Shown in pieces: positions 17,474 through 25,805 of a stretch of DNA of 64,000 bases. Numbering within the stretch: the stretch's first letter is position 1; each line of letters starts with the position of its first letter. The stretch is from UBA8941 sp963780545 (GTDB lineage Archaea; Thermoproteota; Bathyarchaeia; TCS64). The stretch spans positions 453,430 through 517,429 of the forward strand of contig CAWACK010000010.1 in NCBI GenBank assembly GCA_963780545.1, in the 5' to 3' direction. The translations under genes and the position numbers were made by a program. The notes beneath the pieces were generated by a model. The model saw nothing but the letters and a program-made list of their open reading frames with translations, ran no database searches and was not told the origin of the DNA.

Positions 17474-18123
17474 TAGTGAACGTTGCAGCATATCCGACCG
17501 GTATCTACGACATATTAGGGCTATGGGCGGGATTGCTACTGATGATTTTCATCTATAGCTACCCACTATTCAAAGAGAACGCAGCATACAGGTTTGCAGA
17601 GCACACTTTCCTCGCAACAGCGCTCGCAATAGGCCTAATTGTAACTCTTCAAAGCTTGCAGCAAGTCATTGTTGCGCCTATAATGGCTGGACAATATATA
17701 ATATTCATACCCATTATCCTTGGTTTCGTCATGTATACGCTGTTGATACCGAGCAAGAGGTGGCTCAGCCGATATCCGATAGCCATACTCGTAGGATCAA
17801 CCATCGGACTTAGCCTAGCCAGCGGTATCCAGCCCAACATCATTAGCCAAATAATCTCCACGATCACCACCCCCGCAGCCGGTGCTCAGGCAGTCGACTG
17901 GTTCACATTCATCTGGGTTGCCATAGGCACATTCTGTGCGACCGCATACTTCATTCTGACATACGAACACACCAGCGTCGTCAAACCCGTAACACAGTTG
18001 GGACGCTACTTCATCATGATAGGTCTTGGCGCCTACTTTGGCAACACAGTGCTCTTCAGATTCAGCATGCTGGCGACGAGAGCTCAGTTCTTCCTACAGG
18101 TTCTGAAGATCATCCCAATGTAA
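17470..18123 (+). CDS. Six-span membrane protein, last gene of the cluster
   Basis: A 217-residue integral membrane protein with about six segments, near residues 12-34, 45-67, 72-93, 101-122, 141-163 and 176-198. It overlaps the preceding gene by four bases (ATGA), which indicates translational coupling. Polar residues inside the hydrophobic segments are few, so an obvious ion or solute path is not visible. With the other six-span protein it makes a pair of membrane cores beside a pair of doubly anchored soluble domains. A long T-run follows the stop within about 15 bases and probably ends the transcript. Confidence 0.72.
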   Translation: MIVNVAAYPTGIYDILGLWAGLLLMIFIYSYPLFKENAAYRFAEHTFLATALAIGLIVTLQSLQQVIVAPIMAGQYIIFIPIILGFVMYTLLIPSKRWLSRYPIAILVGSTIGLSLASGIQPNIISQIISTITTPAAGAQAVDWFTFIWVAIGTFCATAYFILTYEHTSVVKPVTQLGRYFIMIGLGAYFGNTVLFRFSMLATRAQFFLQVLKIIPM

Positions 18124-18134
18124 ACATCCTAACT

Positions 18135-18155
18135 CCCTTTTTTTCTTGTTTTTTC
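18135..18155 (+). terminator. T-rich terminator after membrane gene set
   Basis: Directly after the stop at 18123 comes an almost unbroken run of T on the plus strand at about 18138-18154, interrupted by single C and G bases. Archaeal transcription commonly ends at such T-runs without a hairpin. It separates the co-directional cluster from the minus-strand gene that follows. Confidence 0.55.
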
Positions 18156-18325
18156 AATCTCAGTAATTAGTGTTATTCAGCAAAAGTCGAAAGATTGTTC
18201 TAAAAAGACCTTCAGGAGAATCTTAACAAGGCTTCTAGGTTCGGTATATTTCTTGAAGTCGACGAAATTTTCGATCTAGAAATAGTTAATCTTAAACTGA
18301 AAAAAGAAGCATCTAGTTAGGCGTA

Positions 18326-18673
18326 CTAATTTTTCTTCCTGAGTGGTATCTCGCCCTGCTTGACAGGTATACGTTCAACCTTGAATGTTACTGGGCGCTC
18401 CGAGTCGGGGCAGCTGAAGTACTTGATCTTATCTATGTAGTCCCATGGCTCAGTGACGTTCCTCTCCATCGCGGAGGTAAGGGGTAGGATTGAGCTGAAC
18501 GCGGCGAGGCAAACGCTGTCCGTCTCCTCAAGCACCAGCCTCCCCGGATTGCTGGTTATGGTAATTTTGTCACCAACCTGGTAGACCTTGCACGGACCCT
18601 TAACGTGGGTTGGCTCCCCATCTATGCTCTTCGGGTCCTGAACGTCGATAACCGTGAAGACTACTTTATACAT
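18326..18673 (-). CDS. TIGR04076-like small protein
   Basis: This 115-residue protein resembles the TIGR04076 family of small conserved proteins with unknown function. The family pattern is visible: MYKVVFTVIDVQ at the start, GPCKVYQVGDKITI with the cysteine-glycine turn, a central VCLAAFSSILPLTSAM segment and the YFSCPDSERPVTFKVER end with a second conserved cysteine. ATG 18673 is preferred over the TTG nine bases upstream, and a TTTAAG box about 30 bases upstream fits a near-leaderless transcript. It is monocistronic as far as can be seen. Family members are frequent in anaerobes, but their role is not established. Confidence 0.75.
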   Translation of the reverse strand: MYKVVFTVIDVQDPKSIDGEPTHVKGPCKVYQVGDKITITSNPGRLVLEETDSVCLAAFSSILPLTSAMERNVTEPWDYIDKIKYFSCPDSERPVTFKVERIPVKQGEIPLRKKN

Positions 18674-18767
18674 TACAATCAAACCATCACTGAACTACAA
18701 TCTCTTAAAGTGTTGGACCAAAAACCGGCTGTATTTGATCTTACAAATTTTTTTATTCAAATCATAT

Positions 18768-19409
18768 TTATTCAATAGGCAGAAGGATCTCGTCTCTACT
18801 TGGTAGAATTATTTTAGTATGATATTCATTCAATTTTGAATTATAATATTCGCTGAAACTCCAGCCAAGCGCTATATAATCCTGTTTTACCGCTTCATTA
18901 AAGTAGTCAATAATTGTCCCCCTAAATCTTCCACCTAGACTATAATTATACAGGAAAAAGGTCAACTCATCTATACCGAGATTAGCCAGCATAACATGCC
19001 TATGGAAATCGTTATCCCTAACCCTCTCAAGAAGTTCACCCATATCTGGCCTCTCATCATACTTTTTCACTACATCTAAGAAAACCTCTCCAATAGACTT
19101 CTCATTATTTGGATCAAATCTGATCTTCTTACTATTAATCAGAAGAAAATCGTTATAAAATTTTTCTACAGCTGCATTGGTGTCCTTTAATCCCATCGCA
19201 GTCTGCATAAGCAAGAGATATCTCTGAGACTTCTCTGAAAGCTGAATGATTGATGGAGAAACATCAACGCCACCCTGATTCATCTCTTTTTTCAACTTAC
19301 TAATGTAACCATCAGAGGCCCCTGTTTGCTCGTGAATCTCCACATTTGTAAGCCCCTCGTTGATGAGCTTCCTAATCTTATCAGTCTCCTCTTTCCTCAT
19401 TTTAGGCAT
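18768..19409 (-). CDS. Unrecognised AT-rich protein with N-terminal helix-turn-helix
   Basis: The 213-residue protein starts with a resolvase-like helix-turn-helix (TDKIRKLINEGLTNVEIHEQ then TGASDGYISKLKKEM, residues 9-43). The remaining 165 residues match no family I know. They are rich in Phe, Tyr, Asn, Lys and Ile, with segments such as NDFLLINSKKIRF and FFLYNYSLGGRF. The DNA is visibly more AT-rich than the flanking genes and uses more A- and T-ending codons, and it is flanked by AT-rich noncoding DNA. This fits recent acquisition from a virus or plasmid, or a defence-related orphan. DNA binding is inferred only from the N-terminus. Confidence 0.65.
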   Translation of the reverse strand: MPKMRKEETDKIRKLINEGLTNVEIHEQTGASDGYISKLKKEMNQGGVDVSPSIIQLSEKSQRYLLLMQTAMGLKDTNAAVEKFYNDFLLINSKKIRFDPNNEKSIGEVFLDVVKKYDERPDMGELLERVRDNDFHRHVMLANLGIDELTFFLYNYSLGGRFRGTIIDYFNEAVKQDYIALGWSFSEYYNSKLNEYHTKIILPSRDEILLPIE

Positions 19410-19804
19410 ATAAAAAACAAATAATAAACGTCATTTAAAAAACCTCGCATACCTACACCAAAGCGCTAACACCACAAAGATAGACAGCGACATAACGGCT
19501 ATACCCCGCATGATAACCTGGGTTTTCAAAATCCTAGTCATATAGCATAGCAGTTCAACTAAGCAGCTACTCTAGTCCCAACCCTACATTAAACCAATGA
19601 CTACGAATGGCTTAAGAAGAGAACACATGAGACCTCTTAAAACCCAAGATCATATTATAACTCATTTAACTTGATAAAAGAACGATTAATATAATGAAAA
19701 AAAGGGTTTTTACGAGATTTTTAAAACCAAAAACAAGTTAAAAGCGAATTAAAGAATTGGCTAAACAAGGTTCAAGCGCGAAAAATAAAAAGGAAAAATA
19801 AGAA
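19410..19804. other. AT-rich intergenic region without visible gene
   Basis: About 395 bases between the helix-turn-helix orphan and the AlkP-superfamily gene. It is AT-rich, especially at 19640-19800, and has short A and T runs but no frame with protein-like content, no tRNA-like fold and no direct repeats that I can see. T-rich sequence on the minus strand near 19720-19790 could end transcription of the minus-strand gene beginning at 20602. Confidence 0.5.
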
Positions 19805-20602
19805 TCAAATACCCTTATAGACTCCCCAGAAGTGGTTGACATCAACATCGTCTGTGGTGTCGGTGCCGTGTGTACCCTTTCCAGTGGCGGGGTCGATGTG
19901 TGTACCGTGATCGGGAGTAAAGGCAACAACCCGGTTCGAGGAGACATACCTCTTGTTGAAGGCGGACGCCAGTGTCTCGAAGCTCTTGAGGTGCCTGCGA
20001 AAGGCCTCGAGAGCCTTGGGGTCTCTTGGGGTCGAGGCGTGCATTAGGTCATCGTACTCCTGATGATAGGCGAGGATGAAGTCGTAGTTCGCTGCATCAA
20101 GGATCTTTAACACCCTCGACTCGACCTGAGGGTCATACTCCTCAGTGTAGTAATCGATCTTTCTGTTCCTGAAGATCAGGTCGATGCTGCTGTCCTTAAC
20201 TGCGACTATCGCAGCCTTTTTTCCCGCCCTCGCCAGCGCGTCGAAAAGTGTGTCACAACCCAGAACGGGCTTCTCGTATCTTCGTACACCGTGGACCTCC
20301 GGCGGCGCTCCAGTAAACATGCTGCTGAAACAAACCGGCGTGTATGTTGGTAAAACTGACTTCATCGCCACCTCAATAGGAGCCACCTTCTCAACCCCGC
20401 CGAAGAGTGTCGCATAGTCTCTGCGGAGGCCGAGGCCGATTGCGTCGGGTGCGTAAATGAGCACCCGATTAACGCATTCACCCCTGAGTGTCTTCGACGC
20501 CGCCGCGAGGACAACGGCAACTGGCTTTGAGGTAGAGACCTTCGGGGGTTCGATACACATCAGCGAACAGATGGTTGGTGTAACCGAGGCAATGGTGGAC
20601 AT
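19805..20602 (-). CDS. Alkaline phosphatase superfamily protein (phosphodiesterase/sulfatase-like)
   Basis: This 265-residue protein has the alkaline phosphatase superfamily layout. The first metal aspartate is in VLIYAPDAIG. The probable Thr nucleophile is in VLPTYTPVCFSSMFTGAPPE, matching the TPP..S.FTG signature of nucleotide pyrophosphatase-like members. FILAYHQEYDDLMH and VVAFTPDHGTH carry further metal Asp and His residues. It is shorter than typical members (about 400 residues) and has an unusual N-terminal stretch of about 44 residues, so part of the cap region is missing. ATG 20602 is supported by a T-rich TATA-like box about 22 bases upstream. The substrate, a phosphate or sulfate ester, is not readable. 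Confidence 0.75.
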   Translation of the reverse strand: MSTIASVTPTICSLMCIEPPKVSTSKPVAVVLAAASKTLRGECVNRVLIYAPDAIGLGLRRDYATLFGGVEKVAPIEVAMKSVLPTYTPVCFSSMFTGAPPEVHGVRRYEKPVLGCDTLFDALARAGKKAAIVAVKDSSIDLIFRNRKIDYYTEEYDPQVESRVLKILDAANYDFILAYHQEYDDLMHASTPRDPKALEAFRRHLKSFETLASAFNKRYVSSNRVVAFTPDHGTHIDPATGKGTHGTDTTDDVDVNHFWGVYKGI

Positions 20603-20668
20603 GGATTCAAATGGTCTTAGGAGTAAAAACGATTGCTGGTGAAAAAGTCAAAAAATAGTTTATCTCGA

Positions 20669-21475
20669 TTACTCGATGAGGTAGACGATGTTTAGTGTCA
20701 CTGTGACGCTGAGGTTGCCCTCCAGCACCGGTGTGGATGCATTGCCCGCGCTGCTGATCGTCGCATCCGTACTCCTGATTGGGGTAATAGGATAGTAGGA
20801 GCTCTCGTTAACGCTCTGAACGCCGACGATGGTGATGCCCAGACCCTTCGTGATAGTGTCGCTCTTCGCCTTGGCGTCAGCGATGGCGGCCGTGTATGCT
20901 TCTAGCTTCATCTGTGCAGCGGTCTCATCCTTGATGCCGAAGCTGATGGAGTCGACTCTGTTGGCCCCAGCTGCTGTAGCTGCATCTATGGCTGGGCCAA
21001 CTTTGCTAAGGTCCGTGATCTTGATCTGGATCATGTTAGTGACCTGGTAGCTGACAACCTCATTGATGTCATTATTGTAGTTAGGTGTGACTGCGTAGCT
21101 GGTAGTCTGCATGTCGTCGCTTGTGAATCCGAGGCCCTTTAAGGCTGCAACAACAGCCGTCATCAAGGCAGCGTTATCATTTATTGCGTTGCTGGCGAGC
21201 TTGTCCTCTGTATAGACTCCAAGGACAACTGTCGCCTGATCGGCTTTAACATAGACTACACCTGTGCCCGAGATGCTAAGGGTCTTTGGCATATTGGTTG
21301 TATCGCTTTGGGCCGTCACAGAACTGGTGACTCCTAATGACGGCGAGACGCCAGAAGGAAAATTTAATCCACTTGCCTCAACGGTTAAACCTGGTTTATA
21401 GGTCATCATCATCCCCGCCAGGAGGATGGAGGCACATATTGCTAGCACGGAAACTGCTTGCTGTGTCTTCTCCAT
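20669..21475 (-). CDS. Secreted SIMPL-domain (DUF541) protein
   Basis: A 268-residue protein with an N-terminal hydrophobic segment (VSVLAICASILLAGMMM, residues 8-24) that works as a signal or anchor, followed by a Ser/Thr-rich linker. From about residue 63 the SIMPL/DUF541 domain is clear: TLSISGTGVVYVKADQATVV, LASNAINDNAALMTAVVAAL and DDMQTTSYAVTPNYNN, ending VEGNLSVTVTLNIVYL-like strands. Family members sit outside the cytoplasmic membrane, and their role is poorly defined, with links to oxidative stress in some bacteria. Its gene stands alone between the AlkP-superfamily and M20 genes. Confidence 0.88.
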   Translation of the reverse strand: MEKTQQAVSVLAICASILLAGMMMTYKPGLTVEASGLNFPSGVSPSLGVTSSVTAQSDTTNMPKTLSISGTGVVYVKADQATVVLGVYTEDKLASNAINDNAALMTAVVAALKGLGFTSDDMQTTSYAVTPNYNNDINEVVSYQVTNMIQIKITDLSKVGPAIDAATAAGANRVDSISFGIKDETAAQMKLEAYTAAIADAKAKSDTITKGLGITIVGVQSVNESSYYPITPIRSTDATISSAGNASTPVLEGNLSVTVTLNIVYLIE

Positions 21476-21559
21476 AGATATTACCTAGATAATAGGTACT
21501 TAGTAGGGCTATTATACCCATACATTAGAACGAATGTACGAAAATGTAGAACAGTGGGG

Positions 21560-23086
21560 TTAGACCTTGAAGGGTGGGATTCGCCATTCCCTTCCCCTGG
21601 TAGTAGTTACGTACTCCGGCCATGGGAGGTCGATCGGCGGATCCATGTCAGGCGGCAGCAGAGGTTTCTCTATGTATTTACTCGTTCTCTGTTCGTACTC
21701 ATCCATACATGCCTTGAACCTAACAGGGTCGGTGATCAGGTCAAGCATCGTACAACCGATCGCTTTACCAGCCGTGTAGATGCTTTTATCGATGACTCCC
21801 TTCATGCCGCAAAGCGCGTATCGGGTCCAAGCAGGGAGCCTTACGCCTGGGACACTAATGCTTGGGACGTAGACCTGTATCCAGACAGTCGGGCAGTGCC
21901 ATGTGAACTCAACGTAGTCGTCGCTACCGTGATGGGTCTGATGCATGGGGATCGGCTTCCTCCATATCTTCTCCCACTCGTCTGGTGGCGTCAGCTTCTC
22001 GTTATACGGTTCCTTCGGTGCATCATACCCGAGGTTACGAACAATCTCTCTCGCCTTCTCCTTGTCGTTTTCGGTGAACTTGGGGGGGCCAACGACCTCG
22101 AGGTTTTCGTAGGCAAGGTCGGCAAGTGCCTTATTGAATAAGCCAGTTCTGGTCTTAGCCACCCATTTTATTCCCAGCTTACAACCAGTGATCTTCGCCA
22201 CCGACTCGGCATTGTTGAGAAGCACTTTATAGATTTGCTCCTGCTGCACTAGGCTCGGGCTTCTGAACGCATACGTGATCACTCCTACTCTTGGTGGAAG
22301 GTTGTCGGCTGTAGCCTGCCCTGCTACGAGGATCGCCTCGTTGATGGTCCAGAGGCCGGTCCGCGGCAGCATCGACTCCTTGGTGTACTTTGTCGTAGTG
22401 TACATGAGGCAGACCGCATCTAGGGCTCCAGGGCCCCGTGTCTGGACGGGAAGATCGGGGGCGTAGCTCATCCAGCTCTCCGGCTCTTCACAGTTAAAGA
22501 TGAATGCGACACACCAGTAGCTTCCCCACTGAGTCTCATACATCACCGTAGTAGATCCCCTGGGGTGCCAAGCCACACACGCGTCGAGGCCATCGTAGTA
22601 GCCACGAGCCGCCTCATAAGACTTGGATACGCATATCTTCTCACCGGGGGCTCCAAAGATCTTTATCGTCCCTTTGAGGCCGTGCTTCTCCATAGCGTAC
22701 TTGGTAGCGTGGGCACCAGCCGCGGCGGCGACGCCGAGAGCGCTATGAGGGTCTGTGTGGCCTGCCTGCCATGGGTTTTCTGCTTCTCGATGGGTGACTG
22801 GATCCTGTGCTGTCTCTGGGACCGCGTCGTATTCAGTATATGTGGAGATGACGGGCTTACCCTTTCCCCAAGTGGCCACATATGCGGTTGGCATGCCGGC
22901 GATGCCCTCTTCGACTTCGAAGCTCTCCTCCCTGTGCCACTTGACGAGAGCCTCGTAGCTCTGATATTCACGTAACGCTGGCTCCGCGTATCTCCAGATC
23001 AGCTGGTGTAGTTCACTGATCTTTTCGGAATTCTCCTCAATATACTCGAAGACGGTTCTCTTCTCCTTAGTGAGTCTAGCAACCAT
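21560..23086 (-). CDS. M20 family metallopeptidase, AbgB-like
   Basis: The 508-residue protein belongs to the M20 amidohydrolase family and is closest in layout to subunit B of p-aminobenzoyl-glutamate hydrolase. Metal-site segments seen are AGHTDPHSALGVAAAAG (the histidine replaces the usual GHNLLG pattern), APGEKICVSK (Glu) and CVAWHPRG (His), plus a late THHGSDDYVEFTW (His). It has the dimerisation insert typical of the group. Such enzymes remove acyl or aminobenzoyl groups from amino acids, especially glutamate. It probably acts in the cytoplasm on modified amino acids, matching the other peptide enzymes in the window. Start at ATG 23086 fits the family. Confidence 0.87.
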   Translation of the reverse strand: MVARLTKEKRTVFEYIEENSEKISELHQLIWRYAEPALREYQSYEALVKWHREESFEVEEGIAGMPTAYVATWGKGKPVISTYTEYDAVPETAQDPVTHREAENPWQAGHTDPHSALGVAAAAGAHATKYAMEKHGLKGTIKIFGAPGEKICVSKSYEAARGYYDGLDACVAWHPRGSTTVMYETQWGSYWCVAFIFNCEEPESWMSYAPDLPVQTRGPGALDAVCLMYTTTKYTKESMLPRTGLWTINEAILVAGQATADNLPPRVGVITYAFRSPSLVQQEQIYKVLLNNAESVAKITGCKLGIKWVAKTRTGLFNKALADLAYENLEVVGPPKFTENDKEKAREIVRNLGYDAPKEPYNEKLTPPDEWEKIWRKPIPMHQTHHGSDDYVEFTWHCPTVWIQVYVPSISVPGVRLPAWTRYALCGMKGVIDKSIYTAGKAIGCTMLDLITDPVRFKACMDEYEQRTSKYIEKPLLPPDMDPPIDLPWPEYVTTTRGREWRIPPFKV

Positions 23087-23187
23087 AAGGAATCGTAGAT
23101 GAATTCACTCATGAGTTTTAAAACATGCGAACATTTTCTTATCCTTCTCTCCACTGGAAGACGAGAAATGAAAAGAAAGAGAGAGCT

Positions 23188-23559
23188 TTATTTGATCTTA
23201 GTAATGGCTTCCCTAGTCTCGACTGGAAAATCGCGTATCAGGTTCTTGAGCACGACCTCAGCCACGTACTGCTTGAACTGAGCCTCGTTGAGCTTTGTGG
23301 AGTAGATGCGGCGGTGTCCGCCCTTCCCCGTAATCTCCGTATAGTTGAGTACGCCCTCGTCCACCATCGCGTTTAGGAAGTTGATAATGGAAGCCCTGCT
23401 AATGCTTCTGGTCTTCAGAGTCTTGTTGACCTGACTCCAGACATCCCGTGAGCTGGCACCCTCCCCCTTCTTATCCCATATGTAGTGGAGCGCCTCCTCT
23501 TGGTAGTCTTTAAGAACCATGGCAAGTCCTCGTCCCCCGGTATCAATGGTTAGTGTCAT
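23188..23559 (-). CDS. Winged-helix transcription regulator, BlaI/MecI-like
   Basis: This 123-residue protein has a winged helix-turn-helix fold similar to the BlaI/penicillinase-repressor group. Helices are in YQEEALHYIWDKKGEGASSR and DVWSQVNKTLKTRSISRA, and the recognition helix in SIINFLNAMVDEGVLNY. The wing is TGKGGHRRIYSTKL. The C-terminal helix (QFKQYVAEVVLKNLIRDF) would be the dimerisation part. ATG 23559 or the internal ATG 23520 (MVLKDYQEEA) may start it; a TTTATATT box near 23600-23608 favours the longer form. It faces the ArsR-hcp operon, with promoters in the 135-base gap between them, but there is no proof that it controls that operon. Confidence 0.8.
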   Translation of the reverse strand: MTLTIDTGGRGLAMVLKDYQEEALHYIWDKKGEGASSRDVWSQVNKTLKTRSISRASIINFLNAMVDEGVLNYTEITGKGGHRRIYSTKLNEAQFKQYVAEVVLKNLIRDFPVETREAITKIK

Positions 23560-23651
23560 TTATTATTCACTTGTGGACGTTAATGCCACCTAGTCTGGGA
23601 ATATAAAGGTTAACTTTCTGCTGAGTCATGGGCAAGTAAAGTTTCATAATC

Positions 23652-23692
23652 CTTATATATAGTTGAATCATACTTCATATGAAGAAATATTC
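23652..23692 (+). promoter_or_regulatory. TATA box and symmetric operator upstream of arsR-hcp
   Basis: CCTTATATATAG at 23651-23662 is a good TATA box, and the ATG lies at 23695, so transcription should begin near 23686-23690. The symmetric sequence GAAT-N5-TTCATATGAA-N5-ATTC covers 23665-23692 exactly between the TATA box and the start codon. Its centre is a perfect 10-base palindrome. The position is right for repression by blocking RNA polymerase, and its size suits a dimeric ArsR-type winged helix protein such as the one encoded next. Confidence 0.7.
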
Positions 23693-23694
23693 AG

Positions 23695-24024
23695 ATGTGG
23701 ACGGGTTTGAAAAGAGGACTCTCAGACATCTGCTATGGATTCTTCTCCACCTTAGCCAACCCAACACGCCTGGCAATACTCGAGACCCTTAGGAATAACT
23801 CCATGAATGTCACCGCCCTTGCTGAAACCTTGGGCCAGGAGCAAAGTATGATAAGCCATAACCTGAAGACGCTGGAGAGGTGCAACCTCATCGCTAGCGA
23901 GCGGAGGGGCAAAGAGAAGGTCTACAGTATAAACACTGAGACGGTAGAGGGAATATTTCGAGTAGTCGAGAACCACGCCGCTAACCATTGCCCGTTCCAT
24001 GGAGCCTGCCAAGACTCTAGATGA
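23695..24024 (+). CDS. ArsR-family transcription regulator coupled to hcp
   Basis: This 109-residue protein is an ArsR-type winged helix regulator. The core is FFSTLANPTRLAILETLRN, then NVTALAETLGQEQSMISHNL with the recognition helix in QSMISHNLKTLERC, and the wing at ASERRGKEKVYSI. The C-terminus HAANHCPFHGAC contains two Cys and three His close together, which could bind a metal, haem or iron-sulfur cluster. The usual ArsR ELCVCDL motif is absent. Its stop overlaps the ATG of hcp (ATGA), so regulator and enzyme are made together. An operator-like palindrome lies over its own start site. I infer autorepression relieved by nitrosative or oxidative stress. Confidence 0.85.
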   Translation: MWTGLKRGLSDICYGFFSTLANPTRLAILETLRNNSMNVTALAETLGQEQSMISHNLKTLERCNLIASERRGKEKVYSINTETVEGIFRVVENHAANHCPFHGACQDSR

Positions 24025-25709
24025 AGATCAGAAGTGTAAATGAGATGCACGAAACCAAAGTTGAAGCTGAAGTTGCACCTGAGTTTCCGATGTTCTGCTA
24101 TCAATGCGAGCAGACAGCTCAGGGTAAGGGATGCACCCAGATGGGTGTCTGCGGAAAAAACCCGGAGGTAGCCGCGCTCCAAGACCTGATGATATATGCC
24201 CTCAAGGGTCTGTCGCTCGTCGCCGTTGAGGGGAGGAAACGCGGTATCTACGATAGGGAGATTGACCGCTTCGTCTGTAAGTCGATGTTCGCCACGCTGA
24301 CGAACGTCAACTTCGACTCGGAGAGGATAGCAGATTTGATAAGGAAAGTCGTCACCTACCGCGACCGGTTGAACATCCTCGTTAAGGTGAAACTCCCAGA
24401 TGGAGCGGGCACTTTTATCCCCGGGGAGGACATCGCCGCAATGGTTAAGCAGGGAGAGAAGGTCGGCATCAAATCTGAGCCCGATTCAGGTAGCGACATC
24501 CACAGTCTCCGCTGGACTCTAATCTATGGGATTAAGGGAATAAGCGCTTACGCCGACCACGCCGAGATCCTGGGAAAGGAGGATGAGGGCGTATACGCAT
24601 TCATCGAGAAGGGTTTAGCAGCCACTGCGAATCCAACTTTAGGGTTGAATGATTATCTGAGCCTCGTCATGGAGGCAGGTAAAACTAACCTTCGCGCAAT
24701 GGAGCTACTCGACGCAGGTAACACAGGAACCTATGGAAACCCGGTGCCCACTAAGGTTCCCCTCGGCCACAGGAAAGGGAAAGCTATACTCGTCAGCGGT
24801 CACGATCTTCATGATCTTGAACTTCTGCTGAAGCAGACGGAAGGCAAGGGGATCGACATCTACACCCACGGAGAGATGCTCCCCACCCATGGGTACCCAC
24901 AGCTGAAGAAGTACAGTCATTTCTACGGACACTACGGGACGGCTTGGCAGAACCAGATCAGAGAGTTCTACAACTTCCCCGGCTCCATACTGATGACGAC
25001 CAACTGCATCCAGCGTCCCGCCCCAACCTACATCGGAAACATCTTCACAACCGGCATGGTCGGTTGGCCGGGAGCCAAGCACATCGCGGATAAGGACTTT
25101 ACACCCGTTATCACGAAGGCTCTTGAGATGCCGGGCTTCCAAGAGGACAAGGATGCAGGATCAGTCACTGTGGGCTTTGGCCACGATGCCGTTATGAACG
25201 TCGCACCGAAGGTCATAGAGCTAATCAAGGCGAAGAAAATCAGACATTTCTTCCTCGTAGCGGGATGTGACGGCGCTAAGCCTGGGCGTAATTACTACAC
25301 AGAGTTCGTCGAGAAGGTGCCAAAAGACTGTGTTGTGCTGACCCTCGCATGCGGGAAGTTCAGGTTCTTCGATAAGGACCTTGGTAGCATCGATGAAATA
25401 CCTAGGCTTTTAGATGTTGGTCAGTGCAATGACGCATACTCAGCGATACAGATCGCTGTTGCGCTCAGCAAGGCCTTTGGCGTCGGAGTCAATGAGCTGC
25501 CGCTGAGCATGATTCTGAGTTGGTACGAGCAGAAGGCTTTAGCCATACTACTCACTCTGCTCAGCCTCAACATCAAGAACATCCGTCTAGGCCCCAGCCT
25601 CCCTGCCTTCATAACCCCAAACGTCCTCAAGGTGCTGGTGGATAATTATAACATCATGCCTATAACTACACCCGACGAGGACTTGAAGACGATACTTGGG
25701 ACCGTGTAG
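24021..25709 (+). CDS. hcp: Hybrid cluster protein (hydroxylamine reductase)
   Basis: The 562-residue protein is a hybrid cluster protein, which reduces hydroxylamine or nitric oxide. The N-terminal cubane motif MFCYQCEQTAQGKGCTQMGVC (C-X2-C-X8-C-X5-C) is at about residues 26-46. Hybrid-cluster ligands are seen in GHDLHDLELLL (His), THGEMLPTHGYPQL (Glu), TTNCIQRPAP (Cys), VAGCDGAKPGRNYY (Cys, probably persulfide), LACGKFRF (Cys) and VGQCNDAYSA (Cys). All expected ligand motifs are thus present. The first 20 residues, before the cubane, are an extension; ATG 24021 is chosen for its overlap with the regulator stop. The enzyme is cytoplasmic and typical of anaerobes facing nitrosative stress. 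Confidence 0.96.
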   Translation: MKIRSVNEMHETKVEAEVAPEFPMFCYQCEQTAQGKGCTQMGVCGKNPEVAALQDLMIYALKGLSLVAVEGRKRGIYDREIDRFVCKSMFATLTNVNFDSERIADLIRKVVTYRDRLNILVKVKLPDGAGTFIPGEDIAAMVKQGEKVGIKSEPDSGSDIHSLRWTLIYGIKGISAYADHAEILGKEDEGVYAFIEKGLAATANPTLGLNDYLSLVMEAGKTNLRAMELLDAGNTGTYGNPVPTKVPLGHRKGKAILVSGHDLHDLELLLKQTEGKGIDIYTHGEMLPTHGYPQLKKYSHFYGHYGTAWQNQIREFYNFPGSILMTTNCIQRPAPTYIGNIFTTGMVGWPGAKHIADKDFTPVITKALEMPGFQEDKDAGSVTVGFGHDAVMNVAPKVIELIKAKKIRHFFLVAGCDGAKPGRNYYTEFVEKVPKDCVVLTLACGKFRFFDKDLGSIDEIPRLLDVGQCNDAYSAIQIAVALSKAFGVGVNELPLSMILSWYEQKALAILLTLLSLNIKNIRLGPSLPAFITPNVLKVLVDNYNIMPITTPDEDLKTILGTV

Positions 25710-25805
25710 TCCAAGGTCTGTATTCACCTCGAAGGCAAACTAATTCTCTCAGGTAACTATTATTCAGGTTTATTTCCTAGTGTGATAGGCTTCTAACCGA
25801 TCACA

